From Gammaproteobacteria bacterium (GTDB taxonomy: Bacteria; Pseudomonadota; Gammaproteobacteria; Steroidobacterales; Rariloculaceae): DNA of 64,000 nucleotides. Each line of letters begins with the position of its first letter. Positions within the stretch are counted from its first letter, which is position 1. The DNA lies in NCBI GenBank assembly GCA_022826245.1, contig JAJDVG010000040.1, positions 1-64,000 of the forward strand, written 5' to 3'. Of this stretch, positions 53,897 to 64,000 are shown in pieces. Below the pieces are notes generated by a model, which was not told where the DNA came from, made no database searches, and worked only from the letters and a program-made list of their open reading frames with translations. Both the position numbers and the translations under genes were made by a program.

Positions 53897-55558
53897 ATGG
53901 CGATTCCACCGGGAGTAAGCGAAAGCGACTTCAACCAGGCATTGCAGGAGTTCGAGAACATCGTCGGCTCCGAATGGGTGTTCACGTCTCCGGAGGCCGT
54001 GGCGCTGTACCGGGACACCTATTCGCCCTTCTACGACGATGAGGGGGAACGGCTGACCTCGGCGGCGATCGCGCCCGATTCATCGGAGCAGGTGCAGGCC
54101 ATCATGCGGGTCTGCAATCGATACCGGATTCCGATCTACCCGATCTCCACGGGCAAGAACCTCGGATACGGCAGTGCGGCGCCGGCGTACTCCGGCAGCA
54201 TGGTGCTCGATCTGAAGCGCATGGACCGCATTCTCGAAGTCGACACCCGCAACCACACGGTGCTCGTCGAACCGGGCGTGACCTTCTTCCAGATCTATCA
54301 GCACTTCCGGGACAACAACCTCGAACTCGACCTCGACATACCGGACCCGGCCTGGGGCAGCCTGATCGGCCACGCGCTCGATCGCGGCGTCGCTCACACC
54401 TATACCGATTTTGGTCGGGACCGTTTCAGCACCGGTTGCGGCATGGAGGTCGTGCTCGCGAACGGCGATCTCGTGCGCACCGGTACGGGCGCGCTCGAAA
54501 CGTCCACCATGTGGCAGCACTACCGTTACGGCGTCGGCCCTTACGTTGACGGCATCTTCAGCCAATCGAACTTCGGTGTCGTGACGAAGATGGGTTTCTG
54601 GATCCGACCGCGCCACAGGGGCTTCAGGACCGGTTACGTGCACGTGCCGAACTACGAGGATCTCGAAGCGCTCATCGACGTGGAGTGCGAGCTCAGCAAC
54701 TCAGGCATCAATAACGGCATGACGTTTTTCGGCAGCGACGTCATGTCCCCGTTCGCACAGGATCCCGAGATCCGCGCCCAATTGCCGTCGAGCGGCCCGC
54801 TCGATCTTGCGGCCATCGATCGCCTCAGGCAGGAGCGCAATACCGGGTTCTGGTGGGCGAAGCTCGATTTCAACGCACCGCTCAAGGTCAGCGCGGCGCA
54901 GTGGGAGCACTGTCAGGATGTCTATTCCGCCGCCATACCGGGTTGCTGGTTCGAGGAGGAGATCGCGCTCGAGTTTCCGCTCAGCGAGGAGGAGAAAGCG
55001 CGCTTGAACACGCCCGGCAATCCGGAAATGGTGCATCTCGGCATGCCGAGCCTGGCCCGATTCCGCGGCGGCAACCGCAGCCCGAGGAATCCCGATCCGG
55101 ACTGGGGACACCTGTGGTTCGCGCCGCTGATTCCGAAGCGCGCCGAGGACATCTTCAGGGCCCAGCGAGTCTTCGATCAGGCGTACCGGGAACGCGGCAT
55201 CGACGCGGGCGTGACGTACTTCGCCAGGATCCCGATGTTCTGGCATGCGCGCGTCGGCGTATTTCTGGCGTCGCTTTCCGTCGGCCGGGACATCGAGGCC
55301 AACCGGAAATCGCGCGAGGACTTCCTGTACCTCGTCCAGGTCGCGGCCGACAACGGCTGGCAGGAATACCGCACGCCGAGCTTCTTCCAGACCGAGGTCA
55401 TGGACATGACCTGCGGATTCAACGATCACGCACTCATGCGTTTCTACGAAACCCTCAAGGATGCCGTCGATCCGAACGGGATACTTTCGGCCGGCAGATA
55501 CGGCATCTGGCCCGAGCATCTGCGCGAGGAGAAGGCGCCGTGGCACAAACGAGGATAG
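53897..55558 (+). CDS. FAD-binding oxidoreductase, 4-cresol dehydrogenase (PCMH flavoprotein) / vanillyl-alcohol oxidase type
   Basis: YPISTGKNLGYGSAAPAYSGSMVLDLKRMDRILEVD PCMH-type FAD fold; SNFGVVTKMGFWIRPRH. Confidence 0.88.
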   Translation: MAIPPGVSESDFNQALQEFENIVGSEWVFTSPEAVALYRDTYSPFYDDEGERLTSAAIAPDSSEQVQAIMRVCNRYRIPIYPISTGKNLGYGSAAPAYSGSMVLDLKRMDRILEVDTRNHTVLVEPGVTFFQIYQHFRDNNLELDLDIPDPAWGSLIGHALDRGVAHTYTDFGRDRFSTGCGMEVVLANGDLVRTGTGALETSTMWQHYRYGVGPYVDGIFSQSNFGVVTKMGFWIRPRHRGFRTGYVHVPNYEDLEALIDVECELSNSGINNGMTFFGSDVMSPFAQDPEIRAQLPSSGPLDLAAIDRLRQERNTGFWWAKLDFNAPLKVSAAQWEHCQDVYSAAIPGCWFEEEIALEFPLSEEEKARLNTPGNPEMVHLGMPSLARFRGGNRSPRNPDPDWGHLWFAPLIPKRAEDIFRAQRVFDQAYRERGIDAGVTYFARIPMFWHARVGVFLASLSVGRDIEANRKSREDFLYLVQVAADNGWQEYRTPSFFQTEVMDMTCGFNDHALMRFYETLKDAVDPNGILSAGRYGIWPEHLREEKAPWHKRG

Positions 55559-55890
55559 TCCTGTTCGTGCTGGGCCTTGGCCTCGCCGGCACCGCGTCGG
55601 CTCAGGACGACGCGGACCTCGCAACCGGCGAGCAGGTCTACAACACCTGGTGCGTGCATTGCCACGATGACAACCGGCCGTGGTCGGGCGGCGGCACGCA
55701 GGCGCTTGAAGTCAAGTACCAGGGTGAGCTGCCGGCCGATCTGCGCGAACGCACGGACATGAGCGCGGACCTCATCACCGCCTACGTGCGCGACGGCCTC
55801 TATCGCATGCCGCCGTTTCGGCTTACGGAGATCGGTGAGGAAGATATGCGGGCGCTTGCCGCATACCTGACGCGCAACAATCCCGAGTGA
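55540..55890 (+). CDS. Exported class I c-type cytochrome
   Basis: Signal peptide VLFVLGLGLAGTASA; CVHCHDD CxxCH; overlaps the flavoprotein 3' end, GTG start. Confidence 0.88.
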   Translation: MAQTRIVLFVLGLGLAGTASAQDDADLATGEQVYNTWCVHCHDDNRPWSGGGTQALEVKYQGELPADLRERTDMSADLITAYVRDGLYRMPPFRLTEIGEEDMRALAAYLTRNNPE

Positions 55891-55940
55891 TCGCCGCCTG
55901 GCCGGACATCCAGCGCCCTTGAAGCTTCAGGCCCGCGTTG

Positions 55941-57389
55941 TCATTCCGATGCGAGCGCCCGAAGCCGTTCGGTCAGCGTTTCGTATGAGGTCCGTGCGGC
56001 GCCGGTGAGATCCGGCACGGAGAGCGGCCTGAGTTCATGGGGGTCGTTGACGAGATCGTAGAATTCCTCTCGCTCGTTGATGACCACGAGCTTGTAACGT
56101 TCGTCGCGGATCGCCGTGCCGACTACCGCGCCCAGCGTACCCTCGCTCAGCACCCAGGATCGCCGACTCGGCAGGTTCTCCTCGTGGAAATGGTCCGCAA
56201 TGCTGACGGAGTCGATGGCGAGGTCGCCGGGCAGCGCCGCATCGATGTCGACTTCGGCGAGTTCGAGAATCGTCGCGAACAGATCGACCGCGTGAGCGAG
56301 CGGGCGCTCGACACGCCCCGCCGCGATACCCGGACCCGTGACGATCAACGGCACTTCGATCCCGCCCTGATAGACGGTTCCCTTGACGCGGTCACGGTCC
56401 CTGGGCGGCGGCGGATCGTCCCACTCGACCGTGCCGTTGTCGCCGAAGAAGATCACGTAGGTGTTCTGCATGACTTCATCCGGAATGCTATCGAGCAGCC
56501 GGCCGATCAGCGTGTCCATGGCCTCGACCTGCGCGAAGAAATAGGCCCGGTTGTTTTCTTCGCTGTCGAAGTTCGGCGGCAGGTCGCGGGCCGGGCTGCG
56601 GAGCAGTTCCCGCGGCGGCAGGTGCACCGGAGTGTGGGGGTTGGAGTAGGACATCCACAGGAACCATGGCTCGTCGCCCTGCTCGCCGATCCAGCGGATC
56701 GCGTCTTCGGTAATGTGGGTATCGTAGTAGCCCGATTCGGCCCTGAGTTGGCCGTTCTCCAGGTGCCGCCACGCAAAGTAGCTCGATGGCCCCCCGAACA
56801 GTACGCCCGAGTAATAGTCGAACCCGGAATCGTTCGGATGATCCAGTTGGCCGTTCAGGAGATCGGCAAGGTGCCACTTGCCGACGGCCGCGGTGGCGTA
56901 GGGCTCGGGCGCAGCCTGGAGCAGACGCGGCAGCATTATCTCGTCGGTCGACGGTCCGCGCGGGCGTCGGTTCGGCGGTGGGGGCCGTCGCGCGGAGAGC
57001 GACTCGTTGCCGGCCCCGACGAGACCGGCCGGCGTGTAGACGAGTTCGGTGGTCGCGTGGGCAGGCGATGTCGGGGTCGGCGCTTCCATCGCCGCCCACT
57101 GGGCCGGGATGGCCGAGCGAACGCCGGTGCGAAACGCGTAACGGCCGGTCAACGCGGCCGCCCGCGTCGGTGAGCAGACGTGCTGCGACCAGAAACGCTC
57201 GAAACGTATGCCCTCTGACGCCAGCCGATCGAGGGTCGGGGTCACCGCCGTGCTCTCGCCGAAGCCGTAACTTGCCAGGGATTCCGTGCCGAGATCGTCC
57301 GCGATGATCACGAGAATGTTGGGTGCGGCCGCGGAGACAGCCGGCAGCAGAACCGAGACCGTCGCGAGCGCGAGAACGAGTTTTTTCAT
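55941..57389 (-). CDS. Exported arylsulfatase-type sulfatase
   Basis: Signal peptide; APNILVIIADDLGTESLASYG; VCSPTRAAALTGRY (C-x-P-x-R formylglycine motif); GKWHL. Confidence 0.93.
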   Translation of the reverse strand: MKKLVLALATVSVLLPAVSAAAPNILVIIADDLGTESLASYGFGESTAVTPTLDRLASEGIRFERFWSQHVCSPTRAAALTGRYAFRTGVRSAIPAQWAAMEAPTPTSPAHATTELVYTPAGLVGAGNESLSARRPPPPNRRPRGPSTDEIMLPRLLQAAPEPYATAAVGKWHLADLLNGQLDHPNDSGFDYYSGVLFGGPSSYFAWRHLENGQLRAESGYYDTHITEDAIRWIGEQGDEPWFLWMSYSNPHTPVHLPPRELLRSPARDLPPNFDSEENNRAYFFAQVEAMDTLIGRLLDSIPDEVMQNTYVIFFGDNGTVEWDDPPPPRDRDRVKGTVYQGGIEVPLIVTGPGIAAGRVERPLAHAVDLFATILELAEVDIDAALPGDLAIDSVSIADHFHEENLPSRRSWVLSEGTLGAVVGTAIRDERYKLVVINEREEFYDLVNDPHELRPLSVPDLTGAARTSYETLTERLRALASE

Positions 57390-57490
57390 GGTTTCCCCCG
57401 GGCCGGTGGGCCGATTGCGATTCTGGCTCTCGCGTTTGACGACTGTCAATGCTGGCCCTGTCGGCGCCCGGGGCAGGCCCGCGGCTCCGC

Positions 57491-57496
57491 TATAAT
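57491..57496 (+). promoter_or_regulatory. Perfect -10 hexamer TATAAT upstream of tRNA-Leu
   Basis: CCGCTATAATGGG; no convincing -35 seen. Confidence 0.45.
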
Positions 57497-57504
57497 GGGA
57501 AATG

Positions 57505-57602
57505 AGGAGTCTGCGCCGCAGGAAGTCGCGATCGGCCGTCTTCGGCCAGGCGTTTCGCCCACAGCGAATTTTGAGCCGTGAATTCCTGCGGCGCAGGCTC
57601 CT
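57505..57602. repeat. Inverted repeat, 19/20 matching arms, 58-nt spacer, just upstream of tRNA-Leu
   Basis: AGGAGTCTGCGCCGCAGGAA (57505-57524) versus TTCCTGCGGCGCAGGCTCCT (57583-57602). Confidence 0.85.
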
Positions 57603-57616
57603 GGCGGCGGGCCTGG

Positions 57617-57701
<85 letters not shown>

Positions 57702-57863
57702 ACGCTTTCGCATCGCCGGCATTCCGCGGCGATACTCCGAGTCCTGCCGGTTCAGCCGTCTTCGGCGAGGAGGTATTCCACCCCGCGCAGTTGGGCTTTG
57801 GCGCCGGGCTGGTAGAATTGCCGACCGGCAGATTGGCGCCGCGGCGCCGGAGAACGGAACAGG

Positions 57864-59189
57864 ATGGCAAGCACGGCCAACGTCGACGTCTCGGTCGAGG
57901 CGCCCGGTACGCTGCAGCGGCGCATGACCGTGCGTGTGCCGTCCGATGAAATTGAGCGCGAGATCGACGCGCGCCTGAAGAACATGCGCAAGACCGCGCG
58001 GCTCAAGGGGTTCCGTCCCGGCAAGGTGCCCGCCAGGGTCGTTCGCAAACGTTTCGGCGGCCAGGTGCGAAGCGAAGTGCTTTCGGACGTCATCCGCACG
58101 AGTTTTTCGCGCGCGATCGATCAGGAACGCCTCAACCCGGCCGGCAGCCCGGCGATCGAGCCGCTGACGAGCCAGGACGACCATTTCAGCTACCGGGCCA
58201 TCTTCGAGGTCTACCCCGAAATCGAACTCAAGGGCGTCGAAGGGCTCGCCGTCAAGCGGCCCGAGGTCGCGATCGAGGACAGCGACATCGACGCGATGAT
58301 CGACAAGCTGCGCGCGGGACTCGCCACCTGGGAGGCGGTCGAGCGCGCGGCGGCGCCCGGCGATCGAGTTACCGTCGACTTCACGGGCAAGATCGGCAAG
58401 GAGGCGTTCGAAGGCGGCGAGGGCAAGGATGTCCCGATCGTTCTCGGTTCCGGGCAGGTGATCCATGACTTCGACAAGGCGCTCAAGGGCGTCAGGTCCG
58501 GTGACGAAAAGCGCGCCAGGGTCAAGTTTCCGAAGGACTATCCGGTGGAGGAACTGGCCGGCAGGAAGGCCGTGTTCGAGATCGCGGTGCATCGCGTCGA
58601 GGAACAGGTGCTGCCCGAGGTCGACGACGAGTTCCTCACCAATTTCGGAATCGAGGACGGCGACATCGAGCAGCTCCGCAGTCAGGTGCTCGACAACATG
58701 CAGCGCGAACTCGACGAGAGGCTCAGATCGCACGCGAACACCAACGTGCTCGAAGCGTTTCTCGACGCGAACGAGATCGAGGTGCCGAACGCGCTCACCG
58801 AGCAGGAGATCGATTTCCTGCAGGCCGAAGCGATGCGCAGGCTCGGCGCCGACGATCCCGAGCAGGCTCCGGCCAGAGAGCTGTTTGCGGACGCCGCCGC
58901 CAGACGTGTCAAGATATCGCTGCTCGTGCAGGAGTTCATCGCCCGGCAGGGGCTTGAACTCGATCGCTCGCGGGTCGAGGAGCGCCTGGACACGCTCACG
59001 GCGCCGTACGAAAACCCGCACGAAGCCGCGCAGCTTTACAGGAGCAACCGGGAACTCATGGCGCAGGTGGAGTCGGCCGTCGTTCAGGATCAGGTCGTGG
59101 AACTGCTCACGGAGCGCGCCAGGGTGACCGGCAAGAAGATGACTTTCGATGAATTCATGGGCACGGCGGAAGCGGCGGAATCCGGCTAG
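57864..59189 (+). CDS. tig: Trigger factor
   Basis: [33 protein letters not shown] domain [20 protein letters not shown]. Confidence 0.96.
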   Translation: MASTANVDVSVEAPGTLQRRMTVRVPSDEIEREIDARLKNMRKTARLKGFRPGKVPARVVRKRFGGQVRSEVLSDVIRTSFSRAIDQERLNPAGSPAIEPLTSQDDHFSYRAIFEVYPEIELKGVEGLAVKRPEVAIEDSDIDAMIDKLRAGLATWEAVERAAAPGDRVTVDFTGKIGKEAFEGGEGKDVPIVLGSGQVIHDFDKALKGVRSGDEKRARVKFPKDYPVEELAGRKAVFEIAVHRVEEQVLPEVDDEFLTNFGIEDGDIEQLRSQVLDNMQRELDERLRSHANTNVLEAFLDANEIEVPNALTEQEIDFLQAEAMRRLGADDPEQAPARELFADAAARRVKISLLVQEFIARQGLELDRSRVEERLDTLTAPYENPHEAAQLYRSNRELMAQVESAVVQDQVVELLTERARVTGKKMTFDEFMGTAEAAESG

Positions 59190-59217
59190 CGTTGCGGGGC
59201 CGGGAGTCGAGGAGCGG

Positions 59218-59838
59218 ATGGTGAGCACCAAAGGACTGAACCTTGTCCCGATGGTCGTCGAGCAGACGGCCCGCGGCGAGCGCGCGTACGATATCTACTC
59301 GCGGCTGCTCAAGGACCGGATCGTTTTCGTCGTCGGCGGGGTCGACGACCATGTCGCCAACGTCGTCGTGGCGCAGTTGCTGTTCCTGGAGTCGGAGAAT
59401 TCCGACAAGGACATTCATCTGTATATCAATTCGCCGGGCGGCATCGTCAGCGCGGGCCTGTCCATCTACGACACGATGCAGTTCATCAAGTGCGACGTCA
59501 GCACGATCTGCGTCGGCCAGGCCGCGAGCATGGGCGCATTGCTGCTCGCCGGCGGCGCGCAGGGCAAGCGTTTCTGTCTGCCGCACTCGCGCGTCATGAT
59601 TCATCAGCCGAGCGGCGGGTTCCAGGGACAGGCGTCGGACATCGACATCCACGCTCGCGAAGTCCTGAAACTGCGCGAGCAACTGAACGAAATCCTGGCG
59701 CGGCATACCGGTCAGCCCGTCGAACGGATCGCGCAGGACAGCGATCGCGACAACTTCATGGACGCTGCCACCGCGGTCGATTACGGTTTGATTGACGCCG
59801 TGCTCGAAAAACGCCTGGACTCGGACAGTAATCGCTGA
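59218..59838 (+). CDS. clpP: ATP-dependent Clp protease proteolytic subunit
   Basis: [46 protein letters not shown]. Confidence 0.98.
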   Translation: MVSTKGLNLVPMVVEQTARGERAYDIYSRLLKDRIVFVVGGVDDHVANVVVAQLLFLESENSDKDIHLYINSPGGIVSAGLSIYDTMQFIKCDVSTICVGQAASMGALLLAGGAQGKRFCLPHSRVMIHQPSGGFQGQASDIDIHAREVLKLREQLNEILARHTGQPVERIAQDSDRDNFMDAATAVDYGLIDAVLEKRLDSDSNR

Positions 59839-59892
59839 AAAGTCAAAAGTTTAGGGCTCCGAATTCGTACTGATTGGCTGCGAAATACGGCT

Positions 59893-59921
59893 TTGCAGAC
59901 GTTCGGAACTAATGCTATAAC
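59893..59921 (+). promoter_or_regulatory. Candidate sigma70 promoter TTGCAG-17-TATAAC upstream of clpX
   Basis: Hexamers at 59893-59898 and 59916-59921. Confidence 0.45.
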
Positions 59922-59959
59922 GCCGGAACACGCTTCGAAGCTGGGCGGAAGGACTGCCA

Positions 59960-61240
59960 ATGACCGACGATTCTCGCGGCAAATCCGACGACGGTAAACT
60001 GCTTTACTGCTCGTTCTGCGGGAAGAGTCAGCACGAAGTCCGCAAGCTGATCGCAGGGCCCTCGGTGTTCATATGCGACGAGTGCGTCGAACTGTGCAAC
60101 GACATCCTCCGCGAGGAACTTGACGACCGCGCCGAGCGCGGCCGCGACGAGTTGCCGAAGCCGCACGAAATCAAGGCCGTGCTCGACGAGTACGTGATCG
60201 GCCAGCAGATCGCCAAGAAGGTGCTGTCCGTCGCGGTCTACAATCACTACAAGCGGCTGCAGACGCGTTTCAAGGAAAAGGGCAAGCAGGATGTGGAACT
60301 TGCCAAGAGCAATATCCTGCTGATCGGCCCGACGGGTTGCGGCAAGACCCTGCTCGCGGAGACGCTGGCGCGCCTGCTCAACGTGCCGTTCACGATCGCC
60401 GATGCGACGACGCTGACCGAGGCCGGTTACGTTGGCGAAGACGTCGAGAACATCATCCAGAAGTTGCTGCAGAAGTGCGACTACGACGTCGAGAAAGCGC
60501 AGACGGGTATCGTCTACATCGACGAGATCGACAAGATTTCGCGCAAGTCCGACAATCCGTCGATCACGCGCGACGTCTCCGGCGAAGGTGTCCAGCAGGC
60601 GCTTCTGAAGCTCATCGAGGGCACGGTCGCCTCCGTACCGCCGCAGGGCGGACGCAAGCACCCGCAGCAGGAGTTCCTGCAGATCGACACGTCGAACATC
60701 CTGTTCATTTGCGGCGGCGCGTTTTCGGGGCTCGACAAGATCATCCTGAATCGCTCCAGGCGCAGCGGCATCGGCTTCGTGGCCCACGTGCAAAGCGCCG
60801 ACACCGCACAAAACATCGGTGAGCTGCTCGGCGAGGTGGAACCGGAGGATCTGATCAGGTACGGCCTGATCCCCGAGTTCGTCGGCCGGCTGCCCGTCGT
60901 CGCAACGCTCGAGGAACTCGACGAGGACGCGCTCGTCGAGATTCTCGTCGAACCGAAGAACGCGCTGACCAAGCAGTACCAGCGGCTGTTCGAGATGGAA
61001 GGCGCGCAGCTCGAGTTCCGCGACGATGCCCTGCGCGCGATCGCGCACAAGGCCATGCGGCGCAAGACCGGCGCCCGCGGGCTGCGCACGATTCTCGAGA
61101 ACGTATTGCTCGACACGATGTACGACCTGCCGTCGATGAGCAGCGCAACCAAGGTGGTCGTCGACGATGCCGTGGTTACGGGCGACACGAAGCCCTACGT
61201 CATCTACGAGACCGAGGAGCGAGCCGCCGTCGGAGACTAG
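59960..61240 (+). CDS. clpX: ATP-dependent Clp protease ATP-binding subunit ClpX
   Basis: [18 protein letters not shown] zinc finger; [18 protein letters not shown]. Confidence 0.98.
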   Translation: MTDDSRGKSDDGKLLYCSFCGKSQHEVRKLIAGPSVFICDECVELCNDILREELDDRAERGRDELPKPHEIKAVLDEYVIGQQIAKKVLSVAVYNHYKRLQTRFKEKGKQDVELAKSNILLIGPTGCGKTLLAETLARLLNVPFTIADATTLTEAGYVGEDVENIIQKLLQKCDYDVEKAQTGIVYIDEIDKISRKSDNPSITRDVSGEGVQQALLKLIEGTVASVPPQGGRKHPQQEFLQIDTSNILFICGGAFSGLDKIILNRSRRSGIGFVAHVQSADTAQNIGELLGEVEPEDLIRYGLIPEFVGRLPVVATLEELDEDALVEILVEPKNALTKQYQRLFEMEGAQLEFRDDALRAIAHKAMRRKTGARGLRTILENVLLDTMYDLPSMSSATKVVVDDAVVTGDTKPYVIYETEERAAVGD

Positions 61241-61310
61241 TTTCCCGTGGCATGCGCCCGCGACGCATCCGACGATGCAGCGGGAATTTCGTCACGGGTT
61301 GTCGTGCGCG

Positions 61311-61338
61311 GTTGATTTCGGGGCGTGCCGCCCCAAGC
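61311..61338 (+). promoter_or_regulatory. Candidate heat-shock (sigma32-type) promoter upstream of lon
   Basis: GTTGATT-13-CCCCAAGC resembling CTTGAAA-N-CCCCATnT. Confidence 0.35.
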
Positions 61339-61393
61339 TGTAGTCACAACGATGCCGGCGCCGTGCGCGCAGGTAGTCATTCGGGAAATTCGC

Positions 61394-63814
61394 ATGGAAA
61401 CAGTCAGGTCCGATCTCGTGAGCGGCGGGCGTCTGCCGATACTGCCCCTGAGGGACGTCGTCGTGTACCCGCACATGGTGATTCCGCTCTTCGTCGGGCG
61501 GGAGAAGTCCATCGTTGCGCTCGATCAGGCCATGGAATCCGGCAAGGACATCTTCCTGGTCGCGCAGACCCAGGCGGACGTGGACGAACCTGAGGAATCG
61601 GACCTCTACCTGATCGGGACCGTCGCCAAGATTCTCCAACTGCTCAAGTTGCCCGACGGTACGGTCAAGGTGCTCGTCGAGGGCGCCGCGCGAGCGAGGC
61701 TCCACGAGCTTGAGATCGACGACTGCTTTTCGGCCGAGGCGGAATTGCTCGACGAGGACGACGACAATGACGATCGCGAGATGGACGTGCTGTCCCGTTC
61801 GGTCGTGGCGAGGTTCGAGCAGTACGTCAAGCTCAACAAGAAGATTCCGCCGGAGATTCTGACCACGCTCGCCGGCGTCGACTCCAACAGCCGGCTGGCC
61901 GACACCGTGGCCGCTCACATGGCGCTCAAGCTGTCCGAGAAGCAGAAGATTCTCGAGCTCGTCGAAGTCCGCCCGCGCCTGGAGCACGTGCTCGGCCTGA
62001 TCGACAGCGAGATCGAAATGCTGGGCATCGAGAAGCGAATTCGCGGCCGCGTCAAGCAGCAGATGGAGAAGAGCCAGCGCGAGTACTACCTGAACGAGCA
62101 GATGAAGGCCATTCAGAAGGAACTCGGCGACATGGACGAGGCGCCGAACGAACTCGCCGAACTCGAGCAGAAGATCAAGACATCGGGCATGTCAAAGGAA
62201 GCCAGGGAGAAGTCCACCTCCGAACTCAACAAGCTCAAGCTCATGTCGCCGATGTCGGCCGAAGCGACCGTCGTCAGGAACTACGTCGATTGGCTCGTGA
62301 AGGTGCCGTGGAAGAAGCGCACGAAGGTGCACGAGGATCTCGAGGCGGCCGAACAGGTGCTCGAGGAGGATCACTACGGTCTCGAGAAGGTCAAGGAGCG
62401 GATCCTCGAGTTCCTGGCGGTGCAGCAACGCGTCAGGGAGCTCAAGGGCCCGATCCTGTGTCTGGTCGGTCCCCCGGGCGTCGGCAAGACATCGCTCGGG
62501 CAGAGCATCGCGCGCGCCACGAACCGCAAGTTCGTGCGCATGTCGCTCGGCGGCGTCCGCGACGAAGCGGAGATCCGCGGTCACCGCAGGACCTACATCG
62601 GCTCGATGCCCGGCAAGATCATCCAGAACCTCGGCAAGGCCAAGGTGCGCAATCCCCTGTTCCTGCTCGATGAAGTCGACAAGATGTCGATGGACTTCCG
62701 CGGCGACCCGTCCTCGGCGCTGCTCGAAGTGCTCGATCCCGAGCAGAACTCGACATTCAACGACCACTACCTCGAGGTCGACTTCGATCTGTCCGAAGTG
62801 ATGTTCGTCTGCACGGCCAACAGCCTGAACATTCCCCCGCCGCTGCTCGATCGCATGGAAGTCATCCGCCTGCCCGGCTACACGGAGGATGAGAAGCTCA
62901 ATATCGCCAAGCGCTACCTGAACCCGAAGCAGATGCGCCAGAACGGCCTCGAGAAGGAAGAGGTCGCGATCTCCGACACGGCGATCATCGACATCATCCG
63001 CTATTACACGCGCGAGGCCGGCGTCCGAAACCTCGAGCGCGAGATCGCGAAGATCTGCCGCAAGGTCGTCAAGCAACTGCTGCTCAGGCCGCGCAAGAAG
63101 GCCCTGCGCGTCAACCATCGCAACGTCGGCAAGTATCTGGGCGTGCGCCGTTTCCGTTACGGGCGTGCCGAGGAGAACGATCAGATCGGTCAGGTGACTG
63201 GCCTGGCCTGGACCGAAGTCGGCGGAGAATTGCTCACGATCGAGGCGGCCACCGTTGCGGGCAAGGGCAAGCTCATCCAGACCGGGCAACTCGGCAACGT
63301 GATGCAGGAATCCGTCCAGGCGGCGATGACCGTCGTTCGCAGCCGGGCAGGCGTGCTCGGCATCGACGAGGAGTTTCCGCAGAATCTCGATGTCCACATC
63401 CACGTTCCGGAGGGCTCCACGCCCAAGGACGGCCCGTCGGCGGGCATCGGGATGTGCGCAGCGCTCGTGTCGTCGCTCACGAAGATTCCCGCGCGCTCGA
63501 ACTACGCGATGACGGGGGAAATCACGCTGCGCGGCGAAGTGCTGCCGATCGGCGGCCTGAAGGAGAAGTTGCTGGCGGCCCACCGGGGCGGCATCGATAC
63601 GGTGCTGATTCCGTCGGAAAACGAGAAGGATTTGGTTGAAATTCCAAAGAATATCAAGGACAAATTGGAGATCGTTCCGGTCAAGTGGATCGACGAGGTT
63701 TTCGACCTGGCTCTGCAGCATCGGCCCCATCCGAAAGCGGCCGAACCGGCGGCTGCCGAACGCGATCCCGCGCCTCAGGAAGGCGACCCGAACGAGGCTC
63801 ATTTGCCGCATTAG
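61394..63814 (+). CDS. lon: Lon protease (endopeptidase La)
   Basis: [51 protein letters not shown] catalytic Ser. Confidence 0.97.
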   Translation: METVRSDLVSGGRLPILPLRDVVVYPHMVIPLFVGREKSIVALDQAMESGKDIFLVAQTQADVDEPEESDLYLIGTVAKILQLLKLPDGTVKVLVEGAARARLHELEIDDCFSAEAELLDEDDDNDDREMDVLSRSVVARFEQYVKLNKKIPPEILTTLAGVDSNSRLADTVAAHMALKLSEKQKILELVEVRPRLEHVLGLIDSEIEMLGIEKRIRGRVKQQMEKSQREYYLNEQMKAIQKELGDMDEAPNELAELEQKIKTSGMSKEAREKSTSELNKLKLMSPMSAEATVVRNYVDWLVKVPWKKRTKVHEDLEAAEQVLEEDHYGLEKVKERILEFLAVQQRVRELKGPILCLVGPPGVGKTSLGQSIARATNRKFVRMSLGGVRDEAEIRGHRRTYIGSMPGKIIQNLGKAKVRNPLFLLDEVDKMSMDFRGDPSSALLEVLDPEQNSTFNDHYLEVDFDLSEVMFVCTANSLNIPPPLLDRMEVIRLPGYTEDEKLNIAKRYLNPKQMRQNGLEKEEVAISDTAIIDIIRYYTREAGVRNLEREIAKICRKVVKQLLLRPRKKALRVNHRNVGKYLGVRRFRYGRAEENDQIGQVTGLAWTEVGGELLTIEAATVAGKGKLIQTGQLGNVMQESVQAAMTVVRSRAGVLGIDEEFPQNLDVHIHVPEGSTPKDGPSAGIGMCAALVSSLTKIPARSNYAMTGEITLRGEVLPIGGLKEKLLAAHRGGIDTVLIPSENEKDLVEIPKNIKDKLEIVPVKWIDEVFDLALQHRPHPKAAEPAAAERDPAPQEGDPNEAHLPH

Positions 63815-63833
63815 CACTGCAAACGCGCGTTGG

Positions 63834-63863
63834 TTGACACGTCAAAAACCGCCTTGGTATAAC
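63834..63863 (+). promoter_or_regulatory. Candidate sigma70 promoter TTGACA-18-TATAAC downstream of lon
   Basis: Near-consensus hexamers at 63834-63839 and 63858-63863. Confidence 0.55.
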
Positions 63864-64000
63864 GCCATTTTCTTGCAGTCCCCGCGCGCGCGACCGGCCA
63901 GGCGGAGACGGTGTCCGCCTCCGGAGGACGAAGAAAAATTCTTTGGGAGACGCCATGAGCGTTTGGGGTAAATGAGAAGCCGCGAAAGCGCGTAAGGGAT

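Noticed and set aside
62192-63817. 541-aa minus-strand ORF antisense to lon
   Set aside because: lon is unambiguous; mirror ORF caused by codon bias.

Overview
GC-rich, densely coded gammaproteobacterial chromosomal window. About 1-6 kb holds a decayed Rpn-family remnant, a small RIO/Kdo-type kinase and a large AAA-TM-P-domain-WD40 protein. About 6-39 kb is mostly housekeeping: HDAC-like - glyA - nrdR - ribD - ribE - ribBX - ribH - nusB - thiL - pgpA; xseB; katG; parE/parC; epmB/efp/epmA; psd; SCO1; prmB; aroC; asd; fimV-like; truA-accD-folC-dedD-cvpA-purF; lpxH; ppi; folD. About 57.6-64 kb is tRNA-Leu - tig - clpP - clpX - lon. Between folD and tig lie tRNA-Pro, Arg, His and Lys genes and about 18 kb of accessory DNA: a SulP transporter, an APC permease, two DUF6152-type small proteins each next to a larger secreted protein with a GHWDGDTLV motif, VapBC and MazEF-type toxin-antitoxin modules, a GFA protein, and a divergent cluster of mostly exported proteins (SDR, DoxX, MBL-fold, PCMH-like flavoprotein plus cytochrome c, sulfatase). 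The best leads for something undescribed are this island, read as an envelope/periplasmic pathway (including DUF6152 proteins predicted to mature with an N-terminal His-His), and the AAA/P-domain/WD40 protein. No rRNA, CRISPR array or intact transposon was seen. All family assignments come from reading motifs by eye; no database search was run.
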